Below, piece by piece: positions 18,426-27,978 of a stretch of 64,000 nucleotides of DNA; positions within the stretch are counted from its first letter, which is position 1; every line of letters starts with the position of its first letter. The stretch covers positions 124,001-188,000 of the forward strand of contig NZ_CP060719.1 of NCBI RefSeq assembly GCF_014396975.1. The letters run 5' to 3'. Position numbers and translations under genes: made by a program. This DNA is from Thermomonas carbonis. Lineage in GTDB: Bacteria; Pseudomonadota; Gammaproteobacteria; Xanthomonadales; Xanthomonadaceae. Below the pieces are notes generated by a model that saw nothing but the letters and a program-made list of their open reading frames with translations, was not told where the DNA came from and made no database searches.

Positions 18426-19682
18426 TCAGCCGCCCGCCATCGCCTGCAGCATCAGTCCGGTCAGGTAGGCGCAGTAGGTTCCCAGCACGTAGCCCAGCAC
18501 CGCGAGCAACACGCCCACCGGTGCCAGCGCGGGATGGAAGGCGCTGGCCACCACCGGTGCACTGGCCGCCGCACCGATGTTGGCCTGCGACCCCACCGCC
18601 ATGAAGAACAGCGGCGCGCGGATCAGTCGCGCGACCAGCAGCATCAGGCCGGCATGCACCGAGATCCAGATCAGGCCCAGCAGCAGCAGGAACGGCTTGT
18701 CGGCCAGCGCCTTCAGGTCCATCTGCATGCCGATTGTCGCGATCAGCACGTACAGGAACACCGTGCCGATCTTCGACGCGCCGGCACCCTCGAGTTCGCG
18801 CGCACGCGTCAGGCTGGCCACGATGCCGATGGTGGTGGCGATCACCACGATCCAGAAGAAGCGCGAATCCAGGCTGTAGTCCTGCAAGCGCCACTCGAGC
18901 GGCAACGACTTGATCCACGCCACCAGCGGCTCCGCCAGGAAATGCGCCAAGCCGGTGGCACCGATGGCGACCGCGAAGATCATCACCAGGTCGGTGGTCG
19001 AGGCGATCCGCGCGTGCTGGGCCTGGTAGCTCGCCATCCGTTGCTTGAGCGTTTCGATGGCGGAGGTATCCGCCTTGAGCCAGCGATCCCATGCCTCCGC
19101 GCGCGAGGCCATGAACAGCAGCGTGGCCATCCACAGGTACCCCACGATCACGTCGACCGCGGCGAACTGCCCGAACAACGTGGCATCGACTTCGAAGACT
19201 TCCTTCATCGCCGCCTGGTTGGCCCCGCCGCCGATCCAGCTGCCGGTCAGCGTGGTCATGCCGCGCCAGGTCTCCCCGGCGACGGTCTCCGGGTGGATGA
19301 CGCCCATCGCGGTGAACGACACCAGCGCGCCCAGCATCACGCCGACAGTGCCGGTCAGGAACATGATCAAAGCCTTCGGCCCGAGCTTGGCGATGCCACC
19401 GATGTCCATCGACAAGCAGAACAGCACCAGCGATGCAGGCAGCAGGTAATCGCGCGCCATCGGATACAACCCCGAGCCTGCGCCATCGATCAGGCCGAAG
19501 CTGTTGGCGATCGCCGGCAGCAGGTAGCAGGGCAGGATCGCCGGCACCACCGCGTAGAACTTCTTCCAGAGGCCGCGCTCGCGCGAGGCGCCCCAGAACA
19601 CGAAGCCGAGGATGATGGCCAGCAGCCCGAGGACGGCGGCATCGTTGCTGATGAATGCTTGCGGCGCGGCGGCGACGGTCAT
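18426..19682 (-). CDS. DUF819-family integral membrane protein
   Basis: 418 residues with about ten predicted transmembrane helices. It matches DUF819 (YjcL-like) permeases: MTTLTGSWIGGGANQAAMKE, FFMAVGSQANIGAAASAPVVASAF in part, and a helical hairpin repeat. The two GG/N-rich half-helix motifs in the N- and C-terminal halves suggest an inverted-repeat transporter fold. The substrate is unknown. Transcribed in the same direction as the S9 peptidase gene upstream, but separated from it by 115 bp rich in hairpins. Confidence 0.88.
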   Translation of the reverse strand: MTVAAAPQAFISNDAAVLGLLAIILGFVFWGASRERGLWKKFYAVVPAILPCYLLPAIANSFGLIDGAGSGLYPMARDYLLPASLVLFCLSMDIGGIAKLGPKALIMFLTGTVGVMLGALVSFTAMGVIHPETVAGETWRGMTTLTGSWIGGGANQAAMKEVFEVDATLFGQFAAVDVIVGYLWMATLLFMASRAEAWDRWLKADTSAIETLKQRMASYQAQHARIASTTDLVMIFAVAIGATGLAHFLAEPLVAWIKSLPLEWRLQDYSLDSRFFWIVVIATTIGIVASLTRARELEGAGASKIGTVFLYVLIATIGMQMDLKALADKPFLLLLGLIWISVHAGLMLLVARLIRAPLFFMAVGSQANIGAAASAPVVASAFHPALAPVGVLLAVLGYVLGTYCAYLTGLMLQAMAGG

Positions 19683-19699
19683 GGCTTCTCGCGATGTTG

Positions 19700-19795
19700 C
19701 GGTTGTGTTGGAACGACGGCGAGACCGTCGGGTGATTCGCGTAGCGGCATTTCGAGCCGCGTAGCGAACGCACGACGGTAGGCGCCGTCGAGCAG
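19700..19795 (-). other. Hairpin-rich intergenic stretch
   Basis: Between the S9 peptidase stop and the DUF819 start there are several short inverted repeats. These include GACGG/CCGTC around TCTCG (near 19708-19724, read on the minus strand) and an imperfect pair TTCGCGTAGCGGC and GCCGCGTAGCGAA around ATTTCGA (19736-19768). No U-tract follows. It may end transcription of the S9 peptidase gene or be a decayed repeat element. Confidence 0.35.
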
Positions 19796-19797
19796 GA

Positions 19798-21858
19798 TCA
19801 TTGCCCGATGTGCTGCTTCAGCCAGCCGTTCACCGTGTCATGCCATTGCACGCTGTTCTGCGGCTTCAGCACCCAGTGGTTCTCGTCCGGGAAGTACAGG
19901 AATTTCGATTCGATCCCGCGACGCTGCAACGCAGTGAACACGGCGATGCCCTGCTCCGCCGGGATGCGGTAATCCAGCTGGCCGTGGATGACCAACATCG
20001 GCACCGTCCAGTCCTTGACGTGGTTGACCGGGTTGAACTGTTCGTAGTTCTCCGGCACGCCGTACGGCGTGCCGCCTTGTTCCCACTCGGTGAACCACAG
20101 CTCCTCGGTGGCATAGCCCATCGCGCGCTGGTCGAACACGCCATCGTGGGAGACCAGGCACTTCCACGGCTTTTGCCAGACGCCGGCGATCCAGTTGACC
20201 ATGAAGCCGCCGTAGCTCGCGCCGAGCGCGCAGGCTTTGTCGCCATCGAGGAAAGCGTACCTCTGCTGCGCCGCGGCCCAACCTTTCTGCAGATCTTCCA
20301 GGGGGCGGTCGCCCCAGTGCCCGCTGATCGAATCGGTGAACTTCTGCCCGTAACCGGTGCTGCCGTGGAAGTCGATCATCACCACCGCGTAGCCTTGTCC
20401 CGCATAGGTCTGCGGGTTCCAGCGATAGCTCCAGCCATCGCCGAAGCTGCCCTGCGGGCCGCCGTGGATCAGGAACGCGACCGGGTATTTCTTGCCGGCC
20501 TCGTAATTCCAAGGCTTCACGACGTAACCGTGCACGGTCTCGTTGTTCCAGCCGATGAAATTGAACTGTTCGTACTCGCCCCAAGCCACGTCCGGCAGCA
20601 TCTCGCCCGCGCTCGGAGTGATCGCGCGCAAGGGAGCCTTGCCGTCGTCGCTGCTGGTGTAGATCACGTCGCCGCTCTTCATCGAATTGCGCGAGATCGC
20701 CAGCGTCGGCCCGGCGAGGTCGAACGACGACACGCTGCCGTCCTTGACCACGCTCTCCACTTCGCCGTTGGCTAGCGAGACGCGGAACAGCGGATGCCGT
20801 CCGAGTTCCTGCGCAGTGGTGTAGATCCACTTGCCGTCGGCGGACAGGGTGATGCCGTCGGCGGAAGCGTCCCACTTCGATGCGATTTCCTTTGTGCTGC
20901 CGGAGACAAGATCCATCGCCATCAATGCGAACCGATCCGCCTCGAAGCCCGGGCGCTGCATCGCCCGGTAATAGAGCGTCTTGCCGTCGGCGCTGAACAC
21001 CGGGCCGGCATCCCAGGCAGGATTCTTCGCGGTGAGATTGCGCGCGGCGCTGCCGTCCGCGTTGACCAGCCAGATGTCGAAGTTGGTGCTCCACGGCTCT
21101 TCGCGATTGGCCTGGCGCACGCTCATCGCGACCTGCCTGCCATCCGCCGACCAGGCGAAATCTGAGAGATCACCGAATGGCTTTGACGGGATGTCGCCGG
21201 CGATATCGCCGCTCAACAACGTCGCGTTCCTGACCATGTCGCCGCCGAGCTTCGCCGCGAACACGCGGTTGAGGCGGCCGTCGTTCCACGTGTCCCAGTG
21301 GCGGATGAACATGCGGTCGAAGACCTTGCCGGTGGTCTTCAGCGCTTCGACCTCGTCGAGCTTCTTCTTCGTGCAATCGAGGTCGGCCTTGCAGTCCGGG
21401 AACACCGCCAGCGCCAACGCGACATGGGTGCCATCCGGCGACAGCTTGTAGCCGTCGACGTCGACCGCGGTATCGGTGAGTCGCTTCGGTTCGCCACCCG
21501 CGAGCGGCATCGAATACAGCTGCATCGAGCCCGACTTCGCGCTCATGAAGTAGACCGTCTTGCCGTCCGCCGAGAACCCCGGCGAATTGACGTTCCAGCC
21601 GTCCGGCGTGAGCCGTGACGGCGGGCGGATGTCGCGCGTCACCAGGTTGCGCATCCACAACGACGTGCTGGCCTTGTTGGTCGACTCGTCGACCACGCGC
21701 TTGGCGAACACCAGCACGCGGCCATCCGGCGACAACGTGGGCGAGGAATGGCGATCGAGGTAGGCCATGTCGCGCACCTCGAAGCCGCGCGCAGCGTCGG
21801 CGACGGCGGGCAGCGACAGCGCAAGGGCGAGCGGCAGGATGGCGTGGCGAAGGTTCAT
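19798..21858 (-). CDS. Secreted S9-family prolyl oligopeptidase-type peptidase
   Basis: 686 residues. A signal peptide (MNLRHAILPLALALSLPAVADA, first 20 shown in part) is followed by a WD40/TolB-like beta-propeller with repeated LSPDG/FSADGKT units (about 40-400). A C-terminal alpha/beta-hydrolase domain carries the triad: Ser in GASYGGFMVNW, Asp in HGQLDYRIPAEQG, His in DENHWV. This is the acylaminoacyl-peptidase/dipeptidyl-peptidase group; it releases short peptides in the periplasm or outside. It lies downstream of the OPT transporter but beyond a terminator, so it is probably transcribed separately. Confidence 0.94.
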   Translation of the reverse strand: MNLRHAILPLALALSLPAVADAARGFEVRDMAYLDRHSSPTLSPDGRVLVFAKRVVDESTNKASTSLWMRNLVTRDIRPPSRLTPDGWNVNSPGFSADGKTVYFMSAKSGSMQLYSMPLAGGEPKRLTDTAVDVDGYKLSPDGTHVALALAVFPDCKADLDCTKKKLDEVEALKTTGKVFDRMFIRHWDTWNDGRLNRVFAAKLGGDMVRNATLLSGDIAGDIPSKPFGDLSDFAWSADGRQVAMSVRQANREEPWSTNFDIWLVNADGSAARNLTAKNPAWDAGPVFSADGKTLYYRAMQRPGFEADRFALMAMDLVSGSTKEIASKWDASADGITLSADGKWIYTTAQELGRHPLFRVSLANGEVESVVKDGSVSSFDLAGPTLAISRNSMKSGDVIYTSSDDGKAPLRAITPSAGEMLPDVAWGEYEQFNFIGWNNETVHGYVVKPWNYEAGKKYPVAFLIHGGPQGSFGDGWSYRWNPQTYAGQGYAVVMIDFHGSTGYGQKFTDSISGHWGDRPLEDLQKGWAAAQQRYAFLDGDKACALGASYGGFMVNWIAGVWQKPWKCLVSHDGVFDQRAMGYATEELWFTEWEQGGTPYGVPENYEQFNPVNHVKDWTVPMLVIHGQLDYRIPAEQGIAVFTALQRRGIESKFLYFPDENHWVLKPQNSVQWHDTVNGWLKQHIGQ

Positions 21859-21890
21859 GGCGGTTGTCCGTGTCTCGAAAAGACGTGCTG

Positions 21891-21920
21891 AAAAAAAGCG
21901 CCCGCGACAATGCGCGGGCG
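21891..21920 (-). terminator. Rho-independent terminator after the OPT gene
   Basis: On the minus strand an 8-bp perfect stem (arms CGCCCGCG at 21920-21913 and CGCGGGCG at 21906-21899) is followed by a run of seven T. It starts 9 nt beyond the OPT stop codon and lies upstream of the S9 peptidase start. Confidence 0.88.
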
Positions 21921-21928
21921 TGGGTGGA

Positions 21929-23911
21929 TCAGGCGGCGTTCGGGTTGGCCTTCGCACCGGTGCGATACAGCAACCAGGCGACCACCGCGAGGATGGCCAG
22001 GCCGACATACTTGCCGAACTGCAGGTTCTCCGGCAGCGCGATCACGTCCGGACGGCCCGTCGCCACAATCGGAATCGCGATAAGGATGCCCATCAGCGCT
22101 TCGCCGGTGATCAGGCCTGCGGCGAACAGCGTGCCCGGGCGATGCAGGCGATCGCGCGCGGACTCGTCGGCGCTGCCGACCATGCCGTGGCGACGCTCCA
22201 CCAGGTACGCGAGCAAACCACCGAGGAAGATCGGCACCATCAATTCCAGCGGCAGGTAGATGCCGATCGCGGCGGCCAGCACCGGCACCCGGAAGGTCTT
22301 GCCGGTCGCCTTCAGCCATTCGTCGAGGGCGATGATCACGGCACCCACGCCGGCACCGATGGCGATGATGCCCCAGGGCAATTCGCCGCCGAACATGCCC
22401 TTGGCCACCGATGCCATCAGCGTGGCCTGTGGTGCGGACAGCGAATTCGGATGCTCCGCGGTCGGTGCACCGATGCCGTACGCCTGCGCGAGGAGGTTCA
22501 GCACCGGCGCCATGATCAGCGCGCAGGAGAACGCGCCGATGCCGAGCATCAACTGCTGCTTCCACGGGGTAGCGCCGACGATGTAGCCGGCCTTGAGGTC
22601 CTGCAGGTTGTCGCCGCCGACCGCCGCCGCGCAGCACACCACCGCGCCGATCATGATCGCGGCGACGGCGCCGATCGGCGACTCGCGCCCGAGCAGCAGC
22701 ATCAGCACGACGGAGGCGAACAGGATCGTCGCAATGGTGATGCCGGACACCGGGTTGTTGCTGGAGCCGACGAGACCCGCGAGGTACGCGGACACCGACA
22801 CGAACAGGAAGCCGGCGATGATCATGATGATGGTCATCAGGATGCCGATCGCCCACGGGCTGGTCACCGAGGGATCCGCCGCGACGATGGCGTGGTACAG
22901 CAGCGCCAGCGGCAACACGAAGATCACCAGCGCGATCAGCATCCACTTCATCGGCAGGTCGCGATCGGTCTCGGCGATGTTGGTGTCGGCGCCCTTGCGC
23001 GCGGCGGCGATGCCGCTGCGCACGCCGGACAGCAGCGACTTGCGCAGCGAGAACAACGTCCAGATACCACCGATCAGCATCGCGCCGACGCCGAGGTAGC
23101 GGATCTTGGTCGACCAGATCGCAAAGGCCGCTTCTTCCGCGCCGGCGGTCGCGATGCTGGCGGCAAGCGCGGGATCGGTGCCCTGGAACATCGCGTGGTA
23201 GATCGGGATCGCTATGTGCCAGGACAGGATGCTGCCGGACAGGACCACGATGCCGATGTTCAGCCCGACGATGTAGCCGACGCCAAGCAGTGCCGGCGAC
23301 AGGTTGGTGCCCATGTAGCCGAGGTACTTGCCGAAGAAGCCGGCGCCTGCGGCGGTATCCGGGATCAACTTCATGCCACTGGCGGCAGCGGCCTTGATCA
23401 GCGCGCCCAGCGCGGCGGAAAACGCGAGTATCTTCAGGCCCGGACCGGGGTTCTCGCCAGCTTTCAGGACTTCCGCAGCGGCCTTCCCTTCCGGGAACGG
23501 CAGAGGATCCTCGACGATCATCGAGCGCCGCAGCGGCACCGAGAACAGCACGCCGAGCAGGCCACCGAGGCCGGCGATGGCGAGCACCCATGAATACCGG
23601 AAGTCCTGCCAGTAGCCGAGGATGATCAGCGCGGGGATCGTGAAGATCACGCCGGCGGCGATCGATGAACCGGCGGATGCGCCGGTCTGGACGATGTTGT
23701 TCTCGAGGATGGTGCCGCCACCAAGCAGGCGCAGCACGCCCATCGACACCACCGCTGCGGGGATCGCGGTGGCGATGGTCAGGCCGGCGAACAGGCCCAG
23801 GTACGCATTCGCGGCGGACAGGATCATCGCCAGCACCACCGCAAGGATCACTGCGCGGACCGTCAACTGCGGTGTACCGGGACCTGCTGCTTTCACGCCG
23901 GAACTCGACAT
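21929..23911 (-). CDS. OPT-family oligopeptide transporter
   Basis: 660 residues with about 14-16 membrane helices. Family motifs are NAYLGLFAGLTIATAIPAAV (start), ENNIVQTGASAGSSIAAG, and DPLPFPEGKAAAEVLKAGE. OPT proteins import tri- to pentapeptides or metal chelates with protons. The ATG at 23911 is chosen because GGGAGGGG lies just upstream; an ATG at 23932 adds 7 residues. It is divergent from a POT peptide transporter, with under 110 bp between starts, suggesting shared control. Confidence 0.93.
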   Translation of the reverse strand: MSSSGVKAAGPGTPQLTVRAVILAVVLAMILSAANAYLGLFAGLTIATAIPAAVVSMGVLRLLGGGTILENNIVQTGASAGSSIAAGVIFTIPALIILGYWQDFRYSWVLAIAGLGGLLGVLFSVPLRRSMIVEDPLPFPEGKAAAEVLKAGENPGPGLKILAFSAALGALIKAAAASGMKLIPDTAAGAGFFGKYLGYMGTNLSPALLGVGYIVGLNIGIVVLSGSILSWHIAIPIYHAMFQGTDPALAASIATAGAEEAAFAIWSTKIRYLGVGAMLIGGIWTLFSLRKSLLSGVRSGIAAARKGADTNIAETDRDLPMKWMLIALVIFVLPLALLYHAIVAADPSVTSPWAIGILMTIIMIIAGFLFVSVSAYLAGLVGSSNNPVSGITIATILFASVVLMLLLGRESPIGAVAAIMIGAVVCCAAAVGGDNLQDLKAGYIVGATPWKQQLMLGIGAFSCALIMAPVLNLLAQAYGIGAPTAEHPNSLSAPQATLMASVAKGMFGGELPWGIIAIGAGVGAVIIALDEWLKATGKTFRVPVLAAAIGIYLPLELMVPIFLGGLLAYLVERRHGMVGSADESARDRLHRPGTLFAAGLITGEALMGILIAIPIVATGRPDVIALPENLQFGKYVGLAILAVVAWLLYRTGAKANPNAA

Positions 23912-24018
23912 CGTCACCCCTCCCAGGGCCATGCAATCGACGAAACCTAGCGGCTGGGGCTTGGCAAGTCCAGTGCGCGAACTCCTTCATACTCCTCGCC
24001 GACCAAGGGAAGCTGCGC

Positions 24019-25791
24019 ATGTCCGCCATCATCGACAACACGCGCGACGACTTCCTGGGCCATCCCAAGGGTGTCTACGTCTGCTTCTTCACCGAGATGT
24101 GGGAGCGCTTCTCGTTCTACGGGATGAAGGCGCTGCTGCTGCTGTACCTGACCAAGTACCACCTGTTCAGCGACACCGGCGGCCTGAACCTGCTGGGCGC
24201 GTACGGCGGGCTTGTGTATTGCCTGCCGGTGTTGGGCGGTCTGCTGGCCGATCGGTGGCTGGGCATGCGCAAGGCGGTGGTCTTCGGCGGCGTGCTGCTG
24301 GTGCTGGGCCATCTGGGCATGGCCGTGGAAGGCGAGCAGGCACGCAAGGTCGGCGACACCATCGTCCGCGACGATGCCGCGTTGCTGGTGTTCTATGGTT
24401 CGCTGGCGCTGATCATCATGGGTGTGGGCTTCCTCAAGCCCAACATCTCGGTGATCGTCGGCAAGCTGTATGCCGATGACGATCCGCGCCGCGATTCCGG
24501 TTTCTCGCTGTTCTATGCCGGCATCAACCTGGGCGCGATGCTGGCCTCGCTGGTCTGCGGCGTGCTTGGCGAAACCTATGGCTGGAAGTACGGCTTCGGT
24601 GCCGCCGGCGTCGGCATGCTGGCCGGGCTGGTCATGTTCCTGTGGGGCCAGAAATACCTGAACGGCATGGCCGAACCACCATCGCCCGAACGCCTGCGCG
24701 ATCGCGTCGCCGGCATCCAGCGCGAATGGGCGATCTATCTCGCCACCCTGCTCGGCCTGCTGCCGATCGCCGGCCTGATGTGGGCCACCGGCAACGATGC
24801 CTTCACCCTGTCCATCGGCGTCGATCTCACCCTGGCGCAATTGCTGATGCTGGCCGTACTGGCGGTCGTGCTGGCGTGGTTCACCCGCTTCGTCCTGCGC
24901 GACTGCAGCCCGCGCGAACGTGGGCAGATGCTCACATTGATGGCGCTGATCTTCATCGCGCTGCTGTTCTACACGCTGTACGAGCAGACCTATGGTTCCT
25001 GGGTCATATTCACCGACCGCCTGCTGACCAAGGACTTCTTCCCGTCGCTGGTCATGGCCGATGGCTTGCCGTTCGCGTACTTCGTCGTCTGCACGCTGCT
25101 GCTGCCGGCAGCCTTCATGCTGGCCATTCGCTGGCAGTCACGCAGTCCCGGTTCGCGCCTGCCCACGCTGGTATTTCTTGGCGCGGCCGCGGTGACCCTG
25201 CTGATGGTGATCGGGATGGTGATCCTGCGGCCGCAGACGGCCGGCTCGCTCACCTTCATTTCCGGCATCTTCATCCTCTGCTTCGCACCGTTGTTCTCGT
25301 GGCTGTGGAGCTGGCTGGACCGGCGCGGCCGCAATCCGGGCAAACCGCTGAAGAGCGTGCTGGGCCTGCTGTTCGGCGCGCTGTCGTTCCTGCCGCTGTA
25401 TCTGGCCGCGCAGGGCGCGGGCGATGCCGGCACGTTCGCCAGTGTGTGGTGGCTGGTGCTGGCGTATGCGCTGCTGCAGGTGGGCGAGATCTGCCTCTAT
25501 CCGGTCGGCCTGTCCGCGGTCACGCAACTTTCGGTGCCGCGGGTCGCCAGCCTGATGATGGGCACCTGGTTCCTGGCCACTGCATTCTCGGAGTTGCTGG
25601 CCGCCAAGCTGGGCACCCTGGCGTCGATCGATGACCCCGGCGCAATCGCCGAACACTCTTCGGCATGGACCAGCGCGGCATCGACCTATGGCGAGTATTT
25701 CTGGAGCCTGGCATTGGGCGGGCTGGCCTGCACCGTGTTGGCTGCGATCGCCCTGCCCTGGCTCAATCGCGGGATGCACGGCGTCAAGTAA
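24019..25791 (+). CDS. POT-family proton-dependent peptide transporter
   Basis: 590 residues with roughly 14 helices. The proton-coupling ExxER motif appears in FFTEMWERFSFYGM near the N-terminus, and the second family signature is FSLFYAGINLGAMLASLVCG. These identify the POT (MFS, di-/tripeptide symporter) family in the inner membrane. It is longer than E. coli DtpA (500 residues) because of the added central helices seen in some members. Divergent from the OPT gene and followed by a secreted M13 peptidase, which would supply peptides. Confidence 0.94.
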   Translation: MSAIIDNTRDDFLGHPKGVYVCFFTEMWERFSFYGMKALLLLYLTKYHLFSDTGGLNLLGAYGGLVYCLPVLGGLLADRWLGMRKAVVFGGVLLVLGHLGMAVEGEQARKVGDTIVRDDAALLVFYGSLALIIMGVGFLKPNISVIVGKLYADDDPRRDSGFSLFYAGINLGAMLASLVCGVLGETYGWKYGFGAAGVGMLAGLVMFLWGQKYLNGMAEPPSPERLRDRVAGIQREWAIYLATLLGLLPIAGLMWATGNDAFTLSIGVDLTLAQLLMLAVLAVVLAWFTRFVLRDCSPRERGQMLTLMALIFIALLFYTLYEQTYGSWVIFTDRLLTKDFFPSLVMADGLPFAYFVVCTLLLPAAFMLAIRWQSRSPGSRLPTLVFLGAAAVTLLMVIGMVILRPQTAGSLTFISGIFILCFAPLFSWLWSWLDRRGRNPGKPLKSVLGLLFGALSFLPLYLAAQGAGDAGTFASVWWLVLAYALLQVGEICLYPVGLSAVTQLSVPRVASLMMGTWFLATAFSELLAAKLGTLASIDDPGAIAEHSSAWTSAASTYGEYFWSLALGGLACTVLAAIALPWLNRGMHGVK

Positions 25792-25877
25792 CGCGCTGCG
25801 GATGCCGTCCGCCGATCAGCGGTCGCTTACCGGGCCGCTGCTACACTCGGCCACCCGTTCGATCCGAGACCCGCTGC

Positions 25878-27890
25878 ATGCCGACCACGCGCCCGCTTGC
25901 CTTCGCCCTGATCGTCGCCCTCGCCGCCGGCAGTGCCGCGCCCGACAGCCTCGCCGCGAAGAAGCCGGCCGCAAAGAAGAAAGCGCCTGCGGTCGCGCTG
26001 GCCTGCTCGGATTTCCATGCCGAGGCCAACAAGGCCTGGCTGACCGCGAATCCGATGCCGCCGTCCGGCGCGATTTCCGCGCTCGGGCAGCTGACCGCAC
26101 GCGCGCAACAGCAGCAGCGCGAATTGCTGGACGCCGCGATGCAGTCGCCACAGGGCAACGTGCAGAAACTGCTTGGCGATTTCTGGGCCAGTGGCCTGGA
26201 CGAAGCCGCGGTCGAACGCGACGGCGCCAATCCGGTCGCACCGCTGTTGCAGCGCATCGACGGCATCCGCAAGCCGAAGGATGTGGCACCGGCGATCGCC
26301 GCGCTGCACCAGGTCGGCATCCCGGCGCTGTTCAATTTCAGCGCCGACCTCGACCTGCGCGCGCTGGATCGCCACGTGGGCTACTTCAGCCAGGGCGGCC
26401 TCGGCCTGCCCGACCCCGCGTACTACTCGCGCAGCGACGCCGACACACAGGCGTTGATCGCGCGCTATGCGGATTACATCCGCAAGATCCTGACCCTCAC
26501 CGGCATCCCCGCGCAGGACCTGGAGCGGGAAACTGCGTTGGTACTCGATCTCGAGAAGCGCATCGCCGCCAGTGCGCGTCCATTGGTAGAACTGCGCGAT
26601 CCGAGGACCAATTTCGCGCCGGTCGCCACGGCCGGGCTGGGCAAGCAATACCGCAACCTGCAACTCGACGCCTTCCTCAAGGCACAGGGCGTCAATGACG
26701 ACACCGTGTCGATGGCCAACCCGGCGATGTTCGCCCAGCTCGATACGCTGGTCGGCAGCCTCAAGCCCGCGCAGTGGAAGACCTACCTGCGCTGGCGCGT
26801 GGGCGATGCGATGGCACCGCACCTGGCCAAGCCCTGGCGCGATGCGGCCTTCGATTTCCGCGGCAAGATCCTGCTCGGCCAGACCGAACCCGCGCCGCGC
26901 TGGCAGCAGGTGCTGGACGCGATCAACCTGGCCGCCGGCCCGATGCTGGGCCGCGAGTACGCCGCACGTTACCTGCCCGATGCGACCCGCCAGCAGGCGA
27001 TGGCCGTCGCCAGCCAGGTCCGCGATGCGCTGCAACGCAACGTCGATAACAGCACCTGGCTGGGCGAAACCGCCAAGCAGGAAGCGCGCAAGAAGATCGG
27101 CAAGATGGGTATCGAGATCGGCACGCCCAAGCGCGACCTCGACTACACGGTGCAACCGATGGGCCGCGGCAGCTTCGGCAGCAACATGCTGATCGCCTCG
27201 ACCTGGCGGCATCGCGAGGAAATGAAGCGGATCGGCCGCGGCAATGCGGAACGTCGCTGGGACGTGCTGCCGCAACAGCCCGCGCTGGCCTACGATCTGG
27301 CCCACAACCGGCTGATCGTGACCGCGGCGATGCTGCAGGCACCGGTGTTCGACCCGGCGATGCCGCTGGCCAACCAATACGGCGCGTTCGGCGCGCTCGT
27401 CGGCCACGAACTCAGCCATGCCGTGGACGGACGCGGCAGGATGATCGACGCCGGCGGCAACGTGCGCGATTGGTGGACCGGCGCGGAAGCGGCCGCCTGG
27501 GATGCCACCGCACAGCGCGTGATCGCGCTGTACGACGGCCTGACCTATCCGCAACTGCCGGCGATCAAGGTCAACGGCAGGCTCACCCGCGACGAGAACG
27601 TGGCCGACCTGGCCGGCCTGGAACTGGCGCGCGCCGCCTTCGTGACCGCCGAGCCGACCGGCGGCACTACCGCGGACAAGGCGTTCTACACCGGCTGGGC
27701 GCAGGTCTGGGCGCAGCAGGTCACCGCCGAGGAAGCGCAGCGTCGCTCGCTGCAGGACGTGCGCGCGCCGGGGCAGTGGCGCACCAACGCCCCGATCATG
27801 CAGCAGGCTGCGTTCGGCAGCGCTTACGGCTGCAAGGTCGGCACGCCGATGCAGCCGAAACCGGAAGCGCGGATCAGCGTGTTCCACTGA
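25878..27890 (+). CDS. Secreted M13-family (neprilysin/PepO-like) zinc metallopeptidase
   Basis: 670 residues. A signal peptide (about 1-24) and a Lys/Ala-rich stretch are followed by the M13 N-terminal helical domain and the catalytic domain. The zinc site is HELSH in LVGHELSHAVDGRGR, the third ligand is in ENVADLAGLELA, and the substrate-binding NANYxP-type motif is not obvious. Neprilysin-like enzymes cut peptides under about 40 residues on the amino side of hydrophobic residues. It lies 86 bp after the POT gene and ends before a strong terminator. Confidence 0.94.
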   Translation: MPTTRPLAFALIVALAAGSAAPDSLAAKKPAAKKKAPAVALACSDFHAEANKAWLTANPMPPSGAISALGQLTARAQQQQRELLDAAMQSPQGNVQKLLGDFWASGLDEAAVERDGANPVAPLLQRIDGIRKPKDVAPAIAALHQVGIPALFNFSADLDLRALDRHVGYFSQGGLGLPDPAYYSRSDADTQALIARYADYIRKILTLTGIPAQDLERETALVLDLEKRIAASARPLVELRDPRTNFAPVATAGLGKQYRNLQLDAFLKAQGVNDDTVSMANPAMFAQLDTLVGSLKPAQWKTYLRWRVGDAMAPHLAKPWRDAAFDFRGKILLGQTEPAPRWQQVLDAINLAAGPMLGREYAARYLPDATRQQAMAVASQVRDALQRNVDNSTWLGETAKQEARKKIGKMGIEIGTPKRDLDYTVQPMGRGSFGSNMLIASTWRHREEMKRIGRGNAERRWDVLPQQPALAYDLAHNRLIVTAAMLQAPVFDPAMPLANQYGAFGALVGHELSHAVDGRGRMIDAGGNVRDWWTGAEAAAWDATAQRVIALYDGLTYPQLPAIKVNGRLTRDENVADLAGLELARAAFVTAEPTGGTTADKAFYTGWAQVWAQQVTAEEAQRRSLQDVRAPGQWRTNAPIMQQAAFGSAYGCKVGTPMQPKPEARISVFH

Positions 27891-27927
27891 TTCGCAGCAT
27901 GTTCCGCTGATCGCTTGCCGCAACAAA

Positions 27928-27955
27928 AACGCCACGTGGAAACGTGGCGTTTTTC
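27928..27955. terminator. Bidirectional rho-independent terminator
   Basis: A 10-bp perfect stem (AACGCCACGT at 27928-27937, ACGTGGCGTT at 27942-27951) with a four-base loop, flanked by an A-run on the left and T-run on the right. It serves the convergent M13 peptidase and rhomboid genes. Confidence 0.93.
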
Positions 27956-27978
27956 ATGGCGAGTCGAAGCGCACTATT

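Noticed and set aside
25827..27935. 702-residue minus-strand open frame opposite the M13 peptidase
   Set aside because: Mirror of a strongly conserved metallopeptidase gene; composition is His/Arg/Gly-rich and lacks family motifs.
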